A DNA stretch of 64,000 nucleotides from Marinobacter sp. BW6 (GTDB taxonomy: Bacteria > Pseudomonadota > Gammaproteobacteria > Pseudomonadales > Oleiphilaceae): positions 1,178,001 to 1,242,000 of the forward strand of contig NZ_VIRN01000064.1 of assembly GCF_008107725.1 (NCBI RefSeq), read 5' to 3'. The notes beneath the pieces were generated by a model that was not told where the DNA came from, ran no database searches, and was given only the letters and a program-made list of their open reading frames with translations. Position 1 is the first letter of the stretch. Every line of letters begins with the position of its first letter. Of this stretch, positions 34,743-43,407 are shown one piece after another. Made by a program: the position numbers and the translations under genes.

Positions 34743-36475
34743 GTCTTCAGTACCATCAACTGACATCCGAGACGCCGGCGGCCACGGACTTTCCGCCGCC
34801 GGGCACTCCGGATATCGAGATCGCCCGTTCGGTGCAGCCCCAGTCGATTCTTCTGTTGGCGCAGCAGCGTTTTGGCCTGCCGGCGGAGAGCCTGGTGCCC
34901 TTTGGCCATTACAAAGCAAAGCTGGATATGGCCTATGTCGACACATCGGACTCTGCTCCCAGAGGCAAGCTGGTGCTAGTCACCGCAATAACGCCCACTC
35001 CGGCTGGCGAGGGAAAGACCACAACCAGCGTTGGACTGAACGATGGTTTTAATCGGCTGGGTGTGCGCTCTTCTGTCTGTCTGCGGGAGCCGTCGTTGGG
35101 GCCCTGTTTTGGCATGAAGGGCGGAGCCGCAGGGGGAGGCCGGTCACAGGTGATTCCAATGGAAGACATCAATCTGCATTTCAATGGTGATTTCCATGCT
35201 ATTTCCACCGCTCATAATCTGCTGGCTTCGCTCATCGACAACCACCTTCATTGGGGGAATGAGGCCGGACTGGACCCGCGTTATGTGAGCTGGCGACGGG
35301 TGCTCGACCTGACTGATCGCTCCCTTCGTAATGTGGTGTCCGGGCTCGGTGGTTCCGCCCACGGCGTGCCCAGGGAAACCGGCTTCGACATCACCGTTTC
35401 CTCCGAGATTATGGCGATTTTGTGCCTGGCGGACGGTCGTGCCGACCTCAAGCAGCGGTTGGGAAATATCATCGTGGGACGGCGTTCGGACATGTCGCCG
35501 GTCACGGTTCGTGATCTGGGTATGGAGGGCTCACTCACCGTTCTATTGAAAGAGGCATTGCAGCCGAACCTGGTGCAGAGCCTGGAGCACAATCCAGTGT
35601 TTATCCATGGTGGGCCCTTTGCCAATATCGCTCATGGGTGCAATTCCGTTACTGCAACCCGGGCTGCCCTGGCGCTGAATGACGTCGTCGTTACTGAGGC
35701 CGGTTTTGGGGCCGACCTGGGCGCGGAAAAGTTCATCGATATCAAGTGCCGGCATACAGGGTTGCGCCCGGATGCCGCCGTGGTGGTCTGTACCATCAGA
35801 GCCCTCAAAATGCAGGGTGGTATTCCCCGCAGCCGGCTGGGTATTCCCGACCTGCTGGCTTTGCGCAGAGGGGCTGCCAATCTTGAGCGTCATATCCGCA
35901 ACCTGCAGCAGTTCGGTTTGACCCCGGTGGTGTGCATCAACCGTTTCCCGGATGACTCCGAAGAGGAGATGGCACTGGTCCAGTCGATCAGCGAAGAGCT
36001 CGGCGTGCGGGCGGTGCCTGCCGATCACTGGGCAACTGGTGGTGAAGGGGCGATCGAGCTGGCTCAGGCTGTGCTTGACCAGATGGACGAGGGCAAGCCG
36101 GCAGTGAAGTTTCTCTATGAGGATAGTATGCCGCTGGCAGACAAGATCCGGACCATTGCTACTTGCATCTATCACGCGGGCAATGTGGAATTTACCACGC
36201 TAGCGAAACGACAGCTTGAGGAGTACGAGAGCCTTGGTTTCGGCCATCTGCCAGTGTGCATTGCCAAGACGCAGTACAGCTTCACGGTGGACTCTTCGGT
36301 GAAGGGCGCCCCTTCCGGGCATATGTTGCCAGTCAGGGAGGTGCGCCTGTCGGCCGGAGCCGGATTCGTGGTGGCAGTCTGTGGCGACATTATGACCATG
36401 CCGGGGTTGCCGAGGCGGCCTGCCGCTCTGGATATTGCCCTGGATGAGAATGGCCTTGTGGTGGGGTTAACCTGA
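34739..36475 (+). CDS. fhs: Formate--tetrahydrofolate ligase
   Basis: ATP-dependent 10-formyl-THF synthetase (578 aa). The phosphate-binding segment PTPAGEGKTT is at about 86-95; REPSLGPCFGMKGGAAGGG, INLHFNGDFHAI and TEAGFGADLGAEKF are hallmark Fhs motifs. In C1-oxidising neighbourhoods it can run backwards, making formate and ATP. GGGAGG lies before the ATG, which overlaps the MetF-like stop. Its end overlaps the convergent regulator gene by nine bases. A FolD enzyme linking methylene- and formyl-THF is not in the window. Confidence 0.95.
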   Translation: MSLQYHQLTSETPAATDFPPPGTPDIEIARSVQPQSILLLAQQRFGLPAESLVPFGHYKAKLDMAYVDTSDSAPRGKLVLVTAITPTPAGEGKTTTSVGLNDGFNRLGVRSSVCLREPSLGPCFGMKGGAAGGGRSQVIPMEDINLHFNGDFHAISTAHNLLASLIDNHLHWGNEAGLDPRYVSWRRVLDLTDRSLRNVVSGLGGSAHGVPRETGFDITVSSEIMAILCLADGRADLKQRLGNIIVGRRSDMSPVTVRDLGMEGSLTVLLKEALQPNLVQSLEHNPVFIHGGPFANIAHGCNSVTATRAALALNDVVVTEAGFGADLGAEKFIDIKCRHTGLRPDAAVVVCTIRALKMQGGIPRSRLGIPDLLALRRGAANLERHIRNLQQFGLTPVVCINRFPDDSEEEMALVQSISEELGVRAVPADHWATGGEGAIELAQAVLDQMDEGKPAVKFLYEDSMPLADKIRTIATCIYHAGNVEFTTLAKRQLEEYESLGFGHLPVCIAKTQYSFTVDSSVKGAPSGHMLPVREVRLSAGAGFVVAVCGDIMTMPGLPRRPAALDIALDENGLVVGLT

Positions 36476-37591
36476 GACTGCGCGCCCGGCGGAAGTCTCA
36501 AACGTTCCGTAGGTTGGCTCGGTTCGGGCCCGCTTCAGGGCTTGCAGGGATGAAGAGGGCAAGCTGTCCATGGTATCTGTCATGAGCGCTTCGGCCCTCG
36601 ACGGAGCGAAGGCTTCCATCCGTTCATACTTGGGAGCGCGCCCCATGGTCTTACGGTAGCAGCGACTGAAGTGGGTGGCGGAGACAAAGCCGCACATGGA
36701 GGCAATTTCGACGATGGAACAGGACGTCTGCTTGAGTAGCCGGCGCGCTCGGTTGAGCCGCACCCGCAGGTAATAGCGTGAGGGCGTGCACCCCAAGTGC
36801 TTGAGGAACAGTCGTTCCAGCTGTCGGCGAGAGATCCCTGCCAGGGTTGCCAATTCCTGAAGTTCAAGCGGCTCTTCGATATTGGCTTCCATGAGTTGGG
36901 CAGCTTCCGCCAGCTTGGGTTGCGCCCGGGCCAGGCCCGGATGCATGGGCATGGGCTGTTGTTCGCGTTCTTCCCGGATCCGATCGCAGACAAACATATG
37001 GGAAACCGCGTTGCTGAGCTCCTGTCCATGACGCCGGCCCAGGAAGCTGAGCATCATGTGCATTGGTACGGTGCCACCGGTGCAGGTCATGCGCTCACGC
37101 TCGACGGTAAATAGATGGTTGTTGGTCTGAACCCTCGGAAAGTCTTCCTGCATGGCTTCCAGGCACTCCCAATGGGCACTGCAGGCATAGCCGTCCAGTA
37201 GTCCGGCACTGGCCAGTACATAAGGCCCTGTGCAGACTGCTCCCATCAGAACATGCCGCCGCGCCATCTGTTTCAACCATTGGACTTCGTGGCGCGAAAA
37301 GCTGCGGGTGACATCAATGCCGGCAACAACGATGACCAGGTCGAAGCTGTGATCCTCCCGAATGGAGGCATCCGGCACCATGGTGATACCGTCGCTGGCG
37401 CGGGCGTAGCCCCCTTCGGCTGTGAGCAGCTTCCATGAGTAGAGTTCGGTGCCCGCTAACTGGTTGGCGACGCGAAGTGGTTCGACCGCGGTGGCAAGGG
37501 CAATCAAGGTGAAGTTTTCGATCAGCAGAAAGCCCACCCGGAAGGATTCATCAGCAGCCTTGCCTGTCTCCAAGCCTATGTCTGTGGCCAT
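36467..37591 (-). CDS. GlxA/AraC-type regulator with DJ-1/PfpI-like sensor domain
   Basis: A 374-residue regulator with an N-terminal amidotransferase-like DJ-1/PfpI domain (VGFLLIENFTLIALATAVEPLRVAN, VIVAGIDVT, GAVCTGPYVLASAGLL) and a C-terminal AraC helix-turn-helix pair (LQELATLAGISRRQLERLFLKHLG; SIVEIASMCGFVSATHFSRCYRKTMG). Relatives such as GbdR, SouR and CdhR control betaine, sarcosine and carnitine catabolism, which fits the flanking demethylation genes. ATG 37591 follows AAGGGGG; longer starts were rejected. Two inverted repeats lie 60-100 bp upstream. Confidence 0.88.
   Translation of the reverse strand: MATDIGLETGKAADESFRVGFLLIENFTLIALATAVEPLRVANQLAGTELYSWKLLTAEGGYARASDGITMVPDASIREDHSFDLVIVVAGIDVTRSFSRHEVQWLKQMARRHVLMGAVCTGPYVLASAGLLDGYACSAHWECLEAMQEDFPRVQTNNHLFTVERERMTCTGGTVPMHMMLSFLGRRHGQELSNAVSHMFVCDRIREEREQQPMPMHPGLARAQPKLAEAAQLMEANIEEPLELQELATLAGISRRQLERLFLKHLGCTPSRYYLRVRLNRARRLLKQTSCSIVEIASMCGFVSATHFSRCYRKTMGRAPKYERMEAFAPSRAEALMTDTMDSLPSSSLQALKRARTEPTYGTFETSAGRAVSG
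36473..36500. terminator. Hairpin at the fhs / regulator junction
   Basis: TGAGACT and AGTCTCA with an inner CGCC/GGCG stem, beginning at the fhs stop codon. Probably terminates fhs within the 3' end of the regulator gene. Confidence 0.4.
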
Positions 37592-37652
37592 GTTAACCCC
37601 CTTGCCCCGACCGGGGCTGGCGCAGTAGTCCATGTCTGCCATGCTCACCGCC

Positions 37653-37690
37653 ACAACTTGAACACTAGTTGTTGCACTTTGACAGTGCAA
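37653..37690. promoter_or_regulatory. Two inverted repeats upstream of the GlxA-type regulator
   Basis: ACAACT-N8-AGTTGT (37653-37672) runs directly into TTGCACT-TTGAC-AGTGCAA (37672-37690, perfect 7-base arms). Position 60-100 bp before the regulator ATG suggests an operator. Confidence 0.45.
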
Positions 37691-37799
37691 TATCTAAGCA
37701 GTTCCTATCTGGCTCCATTCTAAAGCTGTAATCAATATGCCACTGGTCCAGATGCGACATTCGTGATTCGAGGCTGGCCCCTATGCGACTGGCCCTTGT

Positions 37800-40370
37800 T
37801 CAAGATCGCACTCGTTCGTTGTCCGGATCAAACAGGGCCCGGTAACCTACCGCTTCGATGCGAACAGGGTAGTGTTCCTGGAAGTATTCCAGGGTCAGTT
37901 CTCGGCCTTCCTGAGCGTACTCGGCGGGGATATAACCCAGCAGGATTATTTTTCCGACCGAAGGTCCCCATGCGATGCTGGTGTTGTATGAGCGGCGGCC
38001 TTTGCTATCCATCAATACTTCGCCGGTTTGTGGGTCCAGAATCGGCCATTGGCCGACCGGATACCTCAGCACCCCATTCGAATCCCGGTGCTCGGTCATG
38101 TTCATGGTGCACAAATAGGCCGATTGTTGGGGCCACTCCCGCTGTTCCAGATACGCGGCTTTGCCGTGAAAATCGGCTTCCTTGACCTTGGGTCGTTGCA
38201 GTCCGGCTTCGTAGAGGTTGTATTCCGTTTCCAGGTCCACGTTCTGCAGTCGCAGGCTCTTCTCCAGGCGCCGGGTGTTGGCGTAGGTTTCGATGCCCAC
38301 CGGCGTGACGCCTGCATCATAGAGCAGGTCCCAGATTCTCAAGCCATAGCTGAACGGGAAATAGAGCTCCCAGCCCTGTTCTCCAACATAGGAAATCCGG
38401 AAGGCCCAGACCGGGACCCCTCGAATGTTCAGTTCCCGGGCGGTGGCAAACGGGAAATTATCCGCGGATAACTGGTCCGGATCGGTAACGAGCTGGGCCA
38501 GTGTCTCCCGGGCCTTGGGCCCCCAGAGGCCGAGGGTCGCCAGTTCGTCCGTGCGGTCATGCAAATGGATGTTGTCCAGCCCCTTCTCCCGGGCCATACG
38601 GGTGATCCAGCAATAGTCACGGTGGCCGGTGTCGCCGCCGCAGACAACCCGATAGTCTTGGGCGCCCCGCCGAATGATGGTCAGGTCGGAACGCACGCCC
38701 CCGCGCTCGTCGAGGAAATGGGTGTAGACACCTTTGCCGTAGGGGGTGGTGCCGCCGACTTTGGCAACTGACAGATATTCCAACAGCGCTTCCGCGTTGT
38801 CACCGGAAATGTCGAAGATGGCGAAATGGGACAGATTGATCATACCCACGGATTCGCTCATTTCGAGCTGTTCGGCGTTGGATACCTCCCAGAAGTGTCG
38901 GGCGTCCCATTCATGTTCCCGCACCGGGATCCGGTTGCGATATTTCGCCAGCAAGGTGGACTCGTTGGCCGCATAACCGTGAGCACGCTCCCAGCCCGCG
39001 GCCTCCATAAAGTAAGCACCCAGTCCGACTTCCCGCAGGTAGAAAGGGCTGGTTCGCATCTTGCGACCGGTAAGGAAAGGTTCACGGGGGTGAACCGCCG
39101 GGGTATAGATTTTTTTGGCCGTCTCGTAGCAGCGGTTATACACGTAGTCCGGGGTTTTCTGCAGCGGGTAATGGCGTGCGATATCGATACTGTGAGGATC
39201 CATCTCAGGGGAACCATGGGTCATCCAGTCGGCCAGTAACTTGCCCGCACCCGGGCCGTCTTTCACCCAGACCGCCTCGCAGAACCACAGATTACGGACT
39301 TCCGGGGATTCGCCCATGAGTGAACCGCCATCCGGCGTCACTGACAGCAGGCCATTGAAAGAGTGTTTCTCCTCCCACCCCAGCTCGCCGAGGATCGGAG
39401 TAATCTCAATGGCCTTTTCGTAGGCGTTCATGACCTGGTCCAGTGAAAGATCCCGCATTGATGGCGACATCCGCGAATCACCGGGCTCCGCAATGGCGCC
39501 GGGGCAGACCAGCCGTGGGTTCTCTGCTTCGTAATAGCCCCACTCGATACGACCGCCTTCGGTGGTGGTTGGGTCGCCGGTGTCCCGCACATAGGCGGAA
39601 TTGCCCTGATCCCGGAACAGCGGATAGACGATCTGCTTGCCGGTGCCATTGAGCTCCTCGTAGGGGCCGAAAAACAGTAAAGGATGCTCCAGCGGCATCA
39701 GTGGCAGGGGGGCGTTGGCAGTGTGAGCCATCAAGGGGCCCCAGATACCCATCGAAAGCACCACATATTCAGTCTGAATGTACCCCTTTTCGGTCTTAAC
39801 GCCGCGCACCTGGCCGTCCTGGACATCAATGCGGATGGCAGGTGTATAGGCAAAAGCCTGCAGTTTACCGGTGGCCACAGCTTCTTCCACCAGGTCGCCG
39901 GCCACTCTCTGGGAGCGGGGCACCACCAGTCCGGCATCCGGGTCCCACATGGCGCCCTGGATCTGACTTTCGTCGAGCAATGGAAACAGTTCCTTTGCCT
40001 GTTTGGGCGATATGATGCTCACGTTGGTACCGAACGCTTTCCCGGACCCCACTTTGCGCCGAAGCTCGTCCATACGTTCGTCGTCATCAGCTCGGGCCAC
40101 TTCCATTCCACCGCATTTCACGTAATTGCCGCGCTTTTCATAAAACGCCTGGCTGTATTTGGTGGTGTATATGTTCAACTTGTCGTGGGAGGTGGTGAAG
40201 CAGAAATCCGAAGCGTGGGATGTGGACCCGATATCGGTGGGAATGGCGGACTTTTCCAGGCCCACGATGTCATCCCAGCCTTGCTCGATCAGATGGTGCG
40301 CTACCGACGAGCCAACGATACCGCCCTGGCCAATGATTACGACTTTCGCTCGTTTCGGTAGCTGTGCCAT
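37800..40370 (-). CDS. Dimethylglycine dehydrogenase-like FAD/GcvT fusion enzyme
   Basis: An 856-residue two-part enzyme. The N-terminal FAD-dependent oxidoreductase domain has GQGGIVGSSVAHHL at 14-27, Glu39 for the ribose and His52 in GSTSHASDF, the place of covalent flavin attachment in DMGDH-like enzymes. The C-terminal part is a GcvT-type folate-binding domain that captures the released C1 unit as 5,10-methylene-THF. Length equals mammalian dimethylglycine and sarcosine dehydrogenases. GGGGAAG precedes the ATG; a longer start was rejected. Substrate is probably a methylated glycine derivative, but other N-methyl compounds fit. Confidence 0.88.
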   Translation of the reverse strand: MAQLPKRAKVVIIGQGGIVGSSVAHHLIEQGWDDIVGLEKSAIPTDIGSTSHASDFCFTTSHDKLNIYTTKYSQAFYEKRGNYVKCGGMEVARADDDERMDELRRKVGSGKAFGTNVSIISPKQAKELFPLLDESQIQGAMWDPDAGLVVPRSQRVAGDLVEEAVATGKLQAFAYTPAIRIDVQDGQVRGVKTEKGYIQTEYVVLSMGIWGPLMAHTANAPLPLMPLEHPLLFFGPYEELNGTGKQIVYPLFRDQGNSAYVRDTGDPTTTEGGRIEWGYYEAENPRLVCPGAIAEPGDSRMSPSMRDLSLDQVMNAYEKAIEITPILGELGWEEKHSFNGLLSVTPDGGSLMGESPEVRNLWFCEAVWVKDGPGAGKLLADWMTHGSPEMDPHSIDIARHYPLQKTPDYVYNRCYETAKKIYTPAVHPREPFLTGRKMRTSPFYLREVGLGAYFMEAAGWERAHGYAANESTLLAKYRNRIPVREHEWDARHFWEVSNAEQLEMSESVGMINLSHFAIFDISGDNAEALLEYLSVAKVGGTTPYGKGVYTHFLDERGGVRSDLTIIRRGAQDYRVVCGGDTGHRDYCWITRMAREKGLDNIHLHDRTDELATLGLWGPKARETLAQLVTDPDQLSADNFPFATARELNIRGVPVWAFRISYVGEQGWELYFPFSYGLRIWDLLYDAGVTPVGIETYANTRRLEKSLRLQNVDLETEYNLYEAGLQRPKVKEADFHGKAAYLEQREWPQQSAYLCTMNMTEHRDSNGVLRYPVGQWPILDPQTGEVLMDSKGRRSYNTSIAWGPSVGKIILLGYIPAEYAQEGRELTLEYFQEHYPVRIEAVGYRALFDPDNERVRS

Positions 40371-40406
40371 TTTTCTTCCCCTTTGCCTGCAATGAACGTC
40401 ACTGCG

Positions 40407-40422
40407 CTGTCGCACCGGACAG
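40407..40422. promoter_or_regulatory. Inverted repeat upstream of the dimethylglycine-dehydrogenase-like gene
   Basis: CTGTC-GCACCG-GACAG, perfect 5-base arms 37 bp before the start codon; a candidate regulator half-site pair. Confidence 0.3.
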
Positions 40423-40519
40423 GGCCTTGATTCAATGTGGCTCTAATTGGTCAGGGGAGGTAAATCCAATACGACACCGAGTCGTCCAAAAACGGCAAGG
40501 CCGGGAATGTCGGGCTGCC

Positions 40520-40663
40520 TTAAAAGGAATGCCCGAATAGACCGAGCACACCCAGCGCAATCAGGTAGCCGGCCACAATGTAATTGAGCAATTTGGGGAA
40601 CACCAGTATGCCGATCCCGGCGCCAAGGCTGATAAGAGGGGCGAGTTCCAGATGCAGTGTCAT
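40520..40663 (-). CDS. DUF3096 small membrane protein
   Basis: A 47-residue protein too short for common gene cut-offs. It starts at ATG 40663 with CGGAGA upstream and ends in TAA. The peptide is almost entirely hydrophobic, with two membrane stretches around SLGAGIGILVFPKLLNYIVAGYLIALGVLGLFG, which matches the DUF3096 pattern (APLIS...PKLLNYIVA.YLI..G). Function unknown. It lies upstream of the dimethylglycine-dehydrogenase-like gene on the same strand, about 150 bp away. Confidence 0.75.
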   Translation of the reverse strand: MTLHLELAPLISLGAGIGILVFPKLLNYIVAGYLIALGVLGLFGHSF

Positions 40664-40750
40664 AGCGCATTCTCCGATGGTTTGGGTAATCAGGGGACTC
40701 GATCATGAGCTTGACAGTGGTCGTTTCTGATATCAAACCTTACCGTCCGC

Positions 40751-40801
40751 AAAGATCTGACAAACTGCTGGTTGTTTAAACGATAATTTGTTTAGATCTT
40801 T
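40751..40801. promoter_or_regulatory. Inverted repeat and possible promoter of the diguanylate cyclase
   Basis: AAAGATCT (40751-40758) and AGATCTTT (40794-40801) flank an AT-rich stretch with CTGACA and GATAAT (40781-40786), 40 bp upstream of the cyclase start. The -35 to -10 spacing of 18-19 bp is loose. Confidence 0.3.
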
Positions 40802-40840
40802 TGTGTGTCACGGTGAGAGAGCCTTGCGAGAATTGTTTTT

Positions 40841-41920
40841 ATGCCGAATATCGCGGTTGTTCCAAACGCCACATCGTCTCGCGACATACTCTTGCTCCGG
40901 CTATCTATTCTGGTTGGCGGCGTACTGATTGCCCTATTCATGATTGGTGACTTGCAGCTGATCCCCCGGGAACTGGCAGGTGCCTATATCACCAACAGGG
41001 CTCTGGTCCAGCTTCCAATTCTCGCTAGCCTACTCGCCGCCACCTTTTTTCCGAAATTCCGAAATTTTGCGCAAACAGCTTTTCTGGGGACAGTTCTTGC
41101 CCTCACATACGCTAATTACTACGTGATCCATGTTTCCTGGGCGCAGGCGGGTTTCAGTTTTCCTTATGAGGGAACTTTGCTTTACGCCTTTTTCGGTTTT
41201 TTCGTGTTCGGAATGAAATTCTATTACGCGTTAACCGCGATGCTGCTCAGTTCCCTTGGATTTATCGGCTTGATGCTGCTGGATCCCGTATACGGCGAGC
41301 GAACCTGGATGAACGCTGGATTCGTGGTTGGTTCGCTGTTCATTGGAGTGATTGGCAGGCACAGGATCGATCGGCTATTGGGTCAGCTTGAGGATGCCAA
41401 TGAGCAGCTGGTTGCACTGAGCACCGTTGATGGGCTCACCGATCTGCTCAATCGGCGGGCACTTATGAGTGAATCCGAGCGTTTGTTTGCCCTGCAGCGG
41501 CGCTCCAATCAGCGGCTCGCTGTGTTCATGATGGATCTGGATCATTTCAAGCAGTTCAACGACCACTATGGCCACCAGCAGGGTGATCAGGCTATTCGAC
41601 TGCAGGCTGACATCATGAGGCAGGTATACAAACGGCAGACGGATATCCTCGGGCGCTATGGTGGCGAGGAATTCATGGCTGTGATCGAGGGCGAGCATTT
41701 CGACCGGTTTGAATTCCTTGCTGCAGCGGTTCTGAAGCAATGGCAGGAGCGTGCGGTGCCGAATGAGGATAGCCCCGACAGCAAGGTACTCAGCTGTTCC
41801 ATCGGAATCTGTCAGGGCCTGGCCAGCGAGTTTGATTCCATCGATGACATGATTCGAAGAGCCGATGAAGCGCTGTACCGCGCGAAAAAGCAGGGCCGTG
41901 CCAGATACGTGATCGCCTAG
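40841..41920 (+). CDS. Membrane-bound GGDEF diguanylate cyclase
   Basis: A 359-residue enzyme making cyclic-di-GMP. The first 170 or so residues form about six transmembrane helices; a short linker (LLGQLEDANEQLVALSTVDGLTDLLNRRAL) leads into the GGDEF domain with active-site GGEEF at 274-278. No EAL domain and no clear RxxD inhibitory site was noticed before it. It overlaps the convergent racemase-family gene by four bases at the stop codons. Confidence 0.92.
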   Translation: MPNIAVVPNATSSRDILLLRLSILVGGVLIALFMIGDLQLIPRELAGAYITNRALVQLPILASLLAATFFPKFRNFAQTAFLGTVLALTYANYYVIHVSWAQAGFSFPYEGTLLYAFFGFFVFGMKFYYALTAMLLSSLGFIGLMLLDPVYGERTWMNAGFVVGSLFIGVIGRHRIDRLLGQLEDANEQLVALSTVDGLTDLLNRRALMSESERLFALQRRSNQRLAVFMMDLDHFKQFNDHYGHQQGDQAIRLQADIMRQVYKRQTDILGRYGGEEFMAVIEGEHFDRFEFLAAAVLKQWQERAVPNEDSPDSKVLSCSIGICQGLASEFDSIDDMIRRADEALYRAKKQGRARYVIA

Positions 41921-42660
41921 TCTTCGGGCATGTGTTCGAACAGACGGCCGAGCCCCGGTTGGGGAGTGAGCTTGCCGCATAGTCGCAAAGCCTCCCAGAA
42001 ACTGACCTGATTGGCAGTCAGCGCCGGCTGCCCGATAGCTTGCTCCAGATCGTTGAGCCAGGCCGCAGAGTGGAGCGCAGTGTCTGGAATCAGCAGGGCA
42101 TCGGCTTCTTTCCTGACGTTGGCCAAAGCAAATTCGATAACCGCATCTTTCTCAAGCAACCCTACTTCCGCCGCTGTGATGATCCCGCGGCTGGCCAGAT
42201 GCACAACTTCGATATCGAAATGATTGAGGAACGCCCGGAATCGCTGTGCGACGTCATCGGGGTAGGTGGCAGCGATGGCCACCCGTTTGGCGTCAATGGC
42301 TTTCACTGCTCTGGCGAATGCCATTGCCGTTGTGGAAGCGGGTACGCTCAGCAGTTTCTCGAGCGTGTCAATCTGCTGGCGAATACCGTCGAGGCCGAGT
42401 ACAAAGCTCGCGCTGGTCGAGGTCCACATCACCGACTCAATCCCTGAGTCAGCCAGTTTTTCTGCACCTTTTGAGAGACGGCTGATGCTGCCCATCTCAC
42501 TGAGGGCATCAACGGTATGGGCGTCCTCCAGGAATTCGGTGTGAATGAGAGTTACCTGCGCCGCAGGCTTCACCATGGAACCCATCAGAGGGTAATCATC
42601 TTCGGCCGCATGGCCCGGGTAGAGGAATCCGAGTCTGGCTGGAGGTGGTGTATGGCTCAT
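41917..42660 (-). CDS. Asp/Glu racemase / maleate isomerase-family protein lacking both catalytic Cys
   Basis: A 247-residue protein of the arylmalonate decarboxylase/maleate cis-trans isomerase group within the Asp/Glu racemase superfamily (RLGFLYPGHAAEDD, ESVMWTSTSASF, TAMAFARAVKAI, NQVSFWEALRL). The two positions that normally carry catalytic cysteines read Ser81 (TSTSASF) and Asp193 (IPDTALHS). The only Cys left is near the C-terminus (RLCG). Standard two-base chemistry is therefore unlikely. ATG 42660 has GGGAG upstream. It diverges from the DUF2784 gene. Confidence 0.78.
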   Translation of the reverse strand: MSHTPPPARLGFLYPGHAAEDDYPLMGSMVKPAAQVTLIHTEFLEDAHTVDALSEMGSISRLSKGAEKLADSGIESVMWTSTSASFVLGLDGIRQQIDTLEKLLSVPASTTAMAFARAVKAIDAKRVAIAATYPDDVAQRFRAFLNHFDIEVVHLASRGIITAAEVGLLEKDAVIEFALANVRKEADALLIPDTALHSAAWLNDLEQAIGQPALTANQVSFWEALRLCGKLTPQPGLGRLFEHMPED

Positions 42661-42742
42661 TGATCGCTCCCTCACTGGCAGAGATTGACGTGCCTGTACA
42701 ATAGACCAAAACTGGCAGCTCAGCAGTCTTTGGAGAGTAGCG

Positions 42743-43135
42743 ATGGATAGCCAATGGTTACTGATCTTTGCTGATGTGCTCCTCATCCTGCACACGATGC
42801 TGGTGGCCTTCGTGATCCTGGGGCTGGTGGCGACGTTCGCTGGCTATTTCCTCCAGTGGCGCTGGGTTCGCAATGTCTGGTTCCGTCTCAGCCACCTGGC
42901 TGTGATCGTTATTGTGGTTCTGCAGTCCTGGCTGGGTGTGCTATGCCCGCTTACGACCTGGGAAATGGCGCTTCGGGCAAAGGCCGGGGAGGCAGGCTAT
43001 GAGGGATCGTTCATCCAGCACTGGCTGCATTCCATTCTGTATTACAGTGCACCGGACTGGGTGTTTATTCTGGCGTACACGGTTTTCGGAGCGCTCGTCC
43101 TGGCCAGCTGGTTTGTGGTCAGGCCCGAGCGGTGA
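42743..43135 (+). CDS. DUF2784 membrane protein
   Basis: A 130-residue inner-membrane protein with four transmembrane helices. It matches the DUF2784 pattern: ADVLLILHTMLVAFVILG, RNVWFRLSHLAVI, SWLGVLCPLTTWE, and FIQHWLHSILYYSAPDWVF. Conserved His and Cys in the helices could bind a cofactor, but the family is uncharacterised. ATG start with GAGAG upstream. Confidence 0.85.
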   Translation: MDSQWLLIFADVLLILHTMLVAFVILGLVATFAGYFLQWRWVRNVWFRLSHLAVIVIVVLQSWLGVLCPLTTWEMALRAKAGEAGYEGSFIQHWLHSILYYSAPDWVFILAYTVFGALVLASWFVVRPER

Positions 43136-43148
43136 AAAACCGGCAGGC

Positions 43149-43352
43149 TTATTTCTTGAAAAATGCCAGGAAAGCGCCGGCGGCCGCCGCGGCCGCCCCG
43201 CCGATCAGATACCACATGGTCTGGTCTGTAAAACGCCCCGTCACTGTTTCGGTCAACTGGTTCCCCAATGACTGGGTTGATTGGTAGCCGAAATAGAGCA
43301 GCCCGACGCCAACCACCAGCAAAACGATACCGACCAGCTTTGAACTTCCCAT
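43149..43352 (-). CDS. DUF3185 small membrane protein
   Basis: A 67-residue protein with two transmembrane helices (about 5-23 and 46-65) separated by a polar loop TQSLGNQLTETVTGRFTDQTMWYLIGG, the DUF3185 pattern. AAGGAGAG precedes the ATG. Function unknown. The Ala-rich second helix (GGAAAAAAGAFLAF) is encoded by a GCC/GCG run. Convergent to DUF2784 with 13 bp between stops. Confidence 0.82.
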   Translation of the reverse strand: MGSSKLVGIVLLVVGVGLLYFGYQSTQSLGNQLTETVTGRFTDQTMWYLIGGAAAAAAGAFLAFFKK

Positions 43353-43407
43353 TGAACTCTCCTTTTAATTTTTTACAACAGGCAGCTTGCCATGGGTTCA
43401 GCAGCGC

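Noticed and set aside
40443..40736. 97-codon minus-strand frame
   Set aside because: Overlaps the DUF3096 gene in another frame; its peptide is Arg/Pro/Cys-rich without a family pattern or ribosome site.
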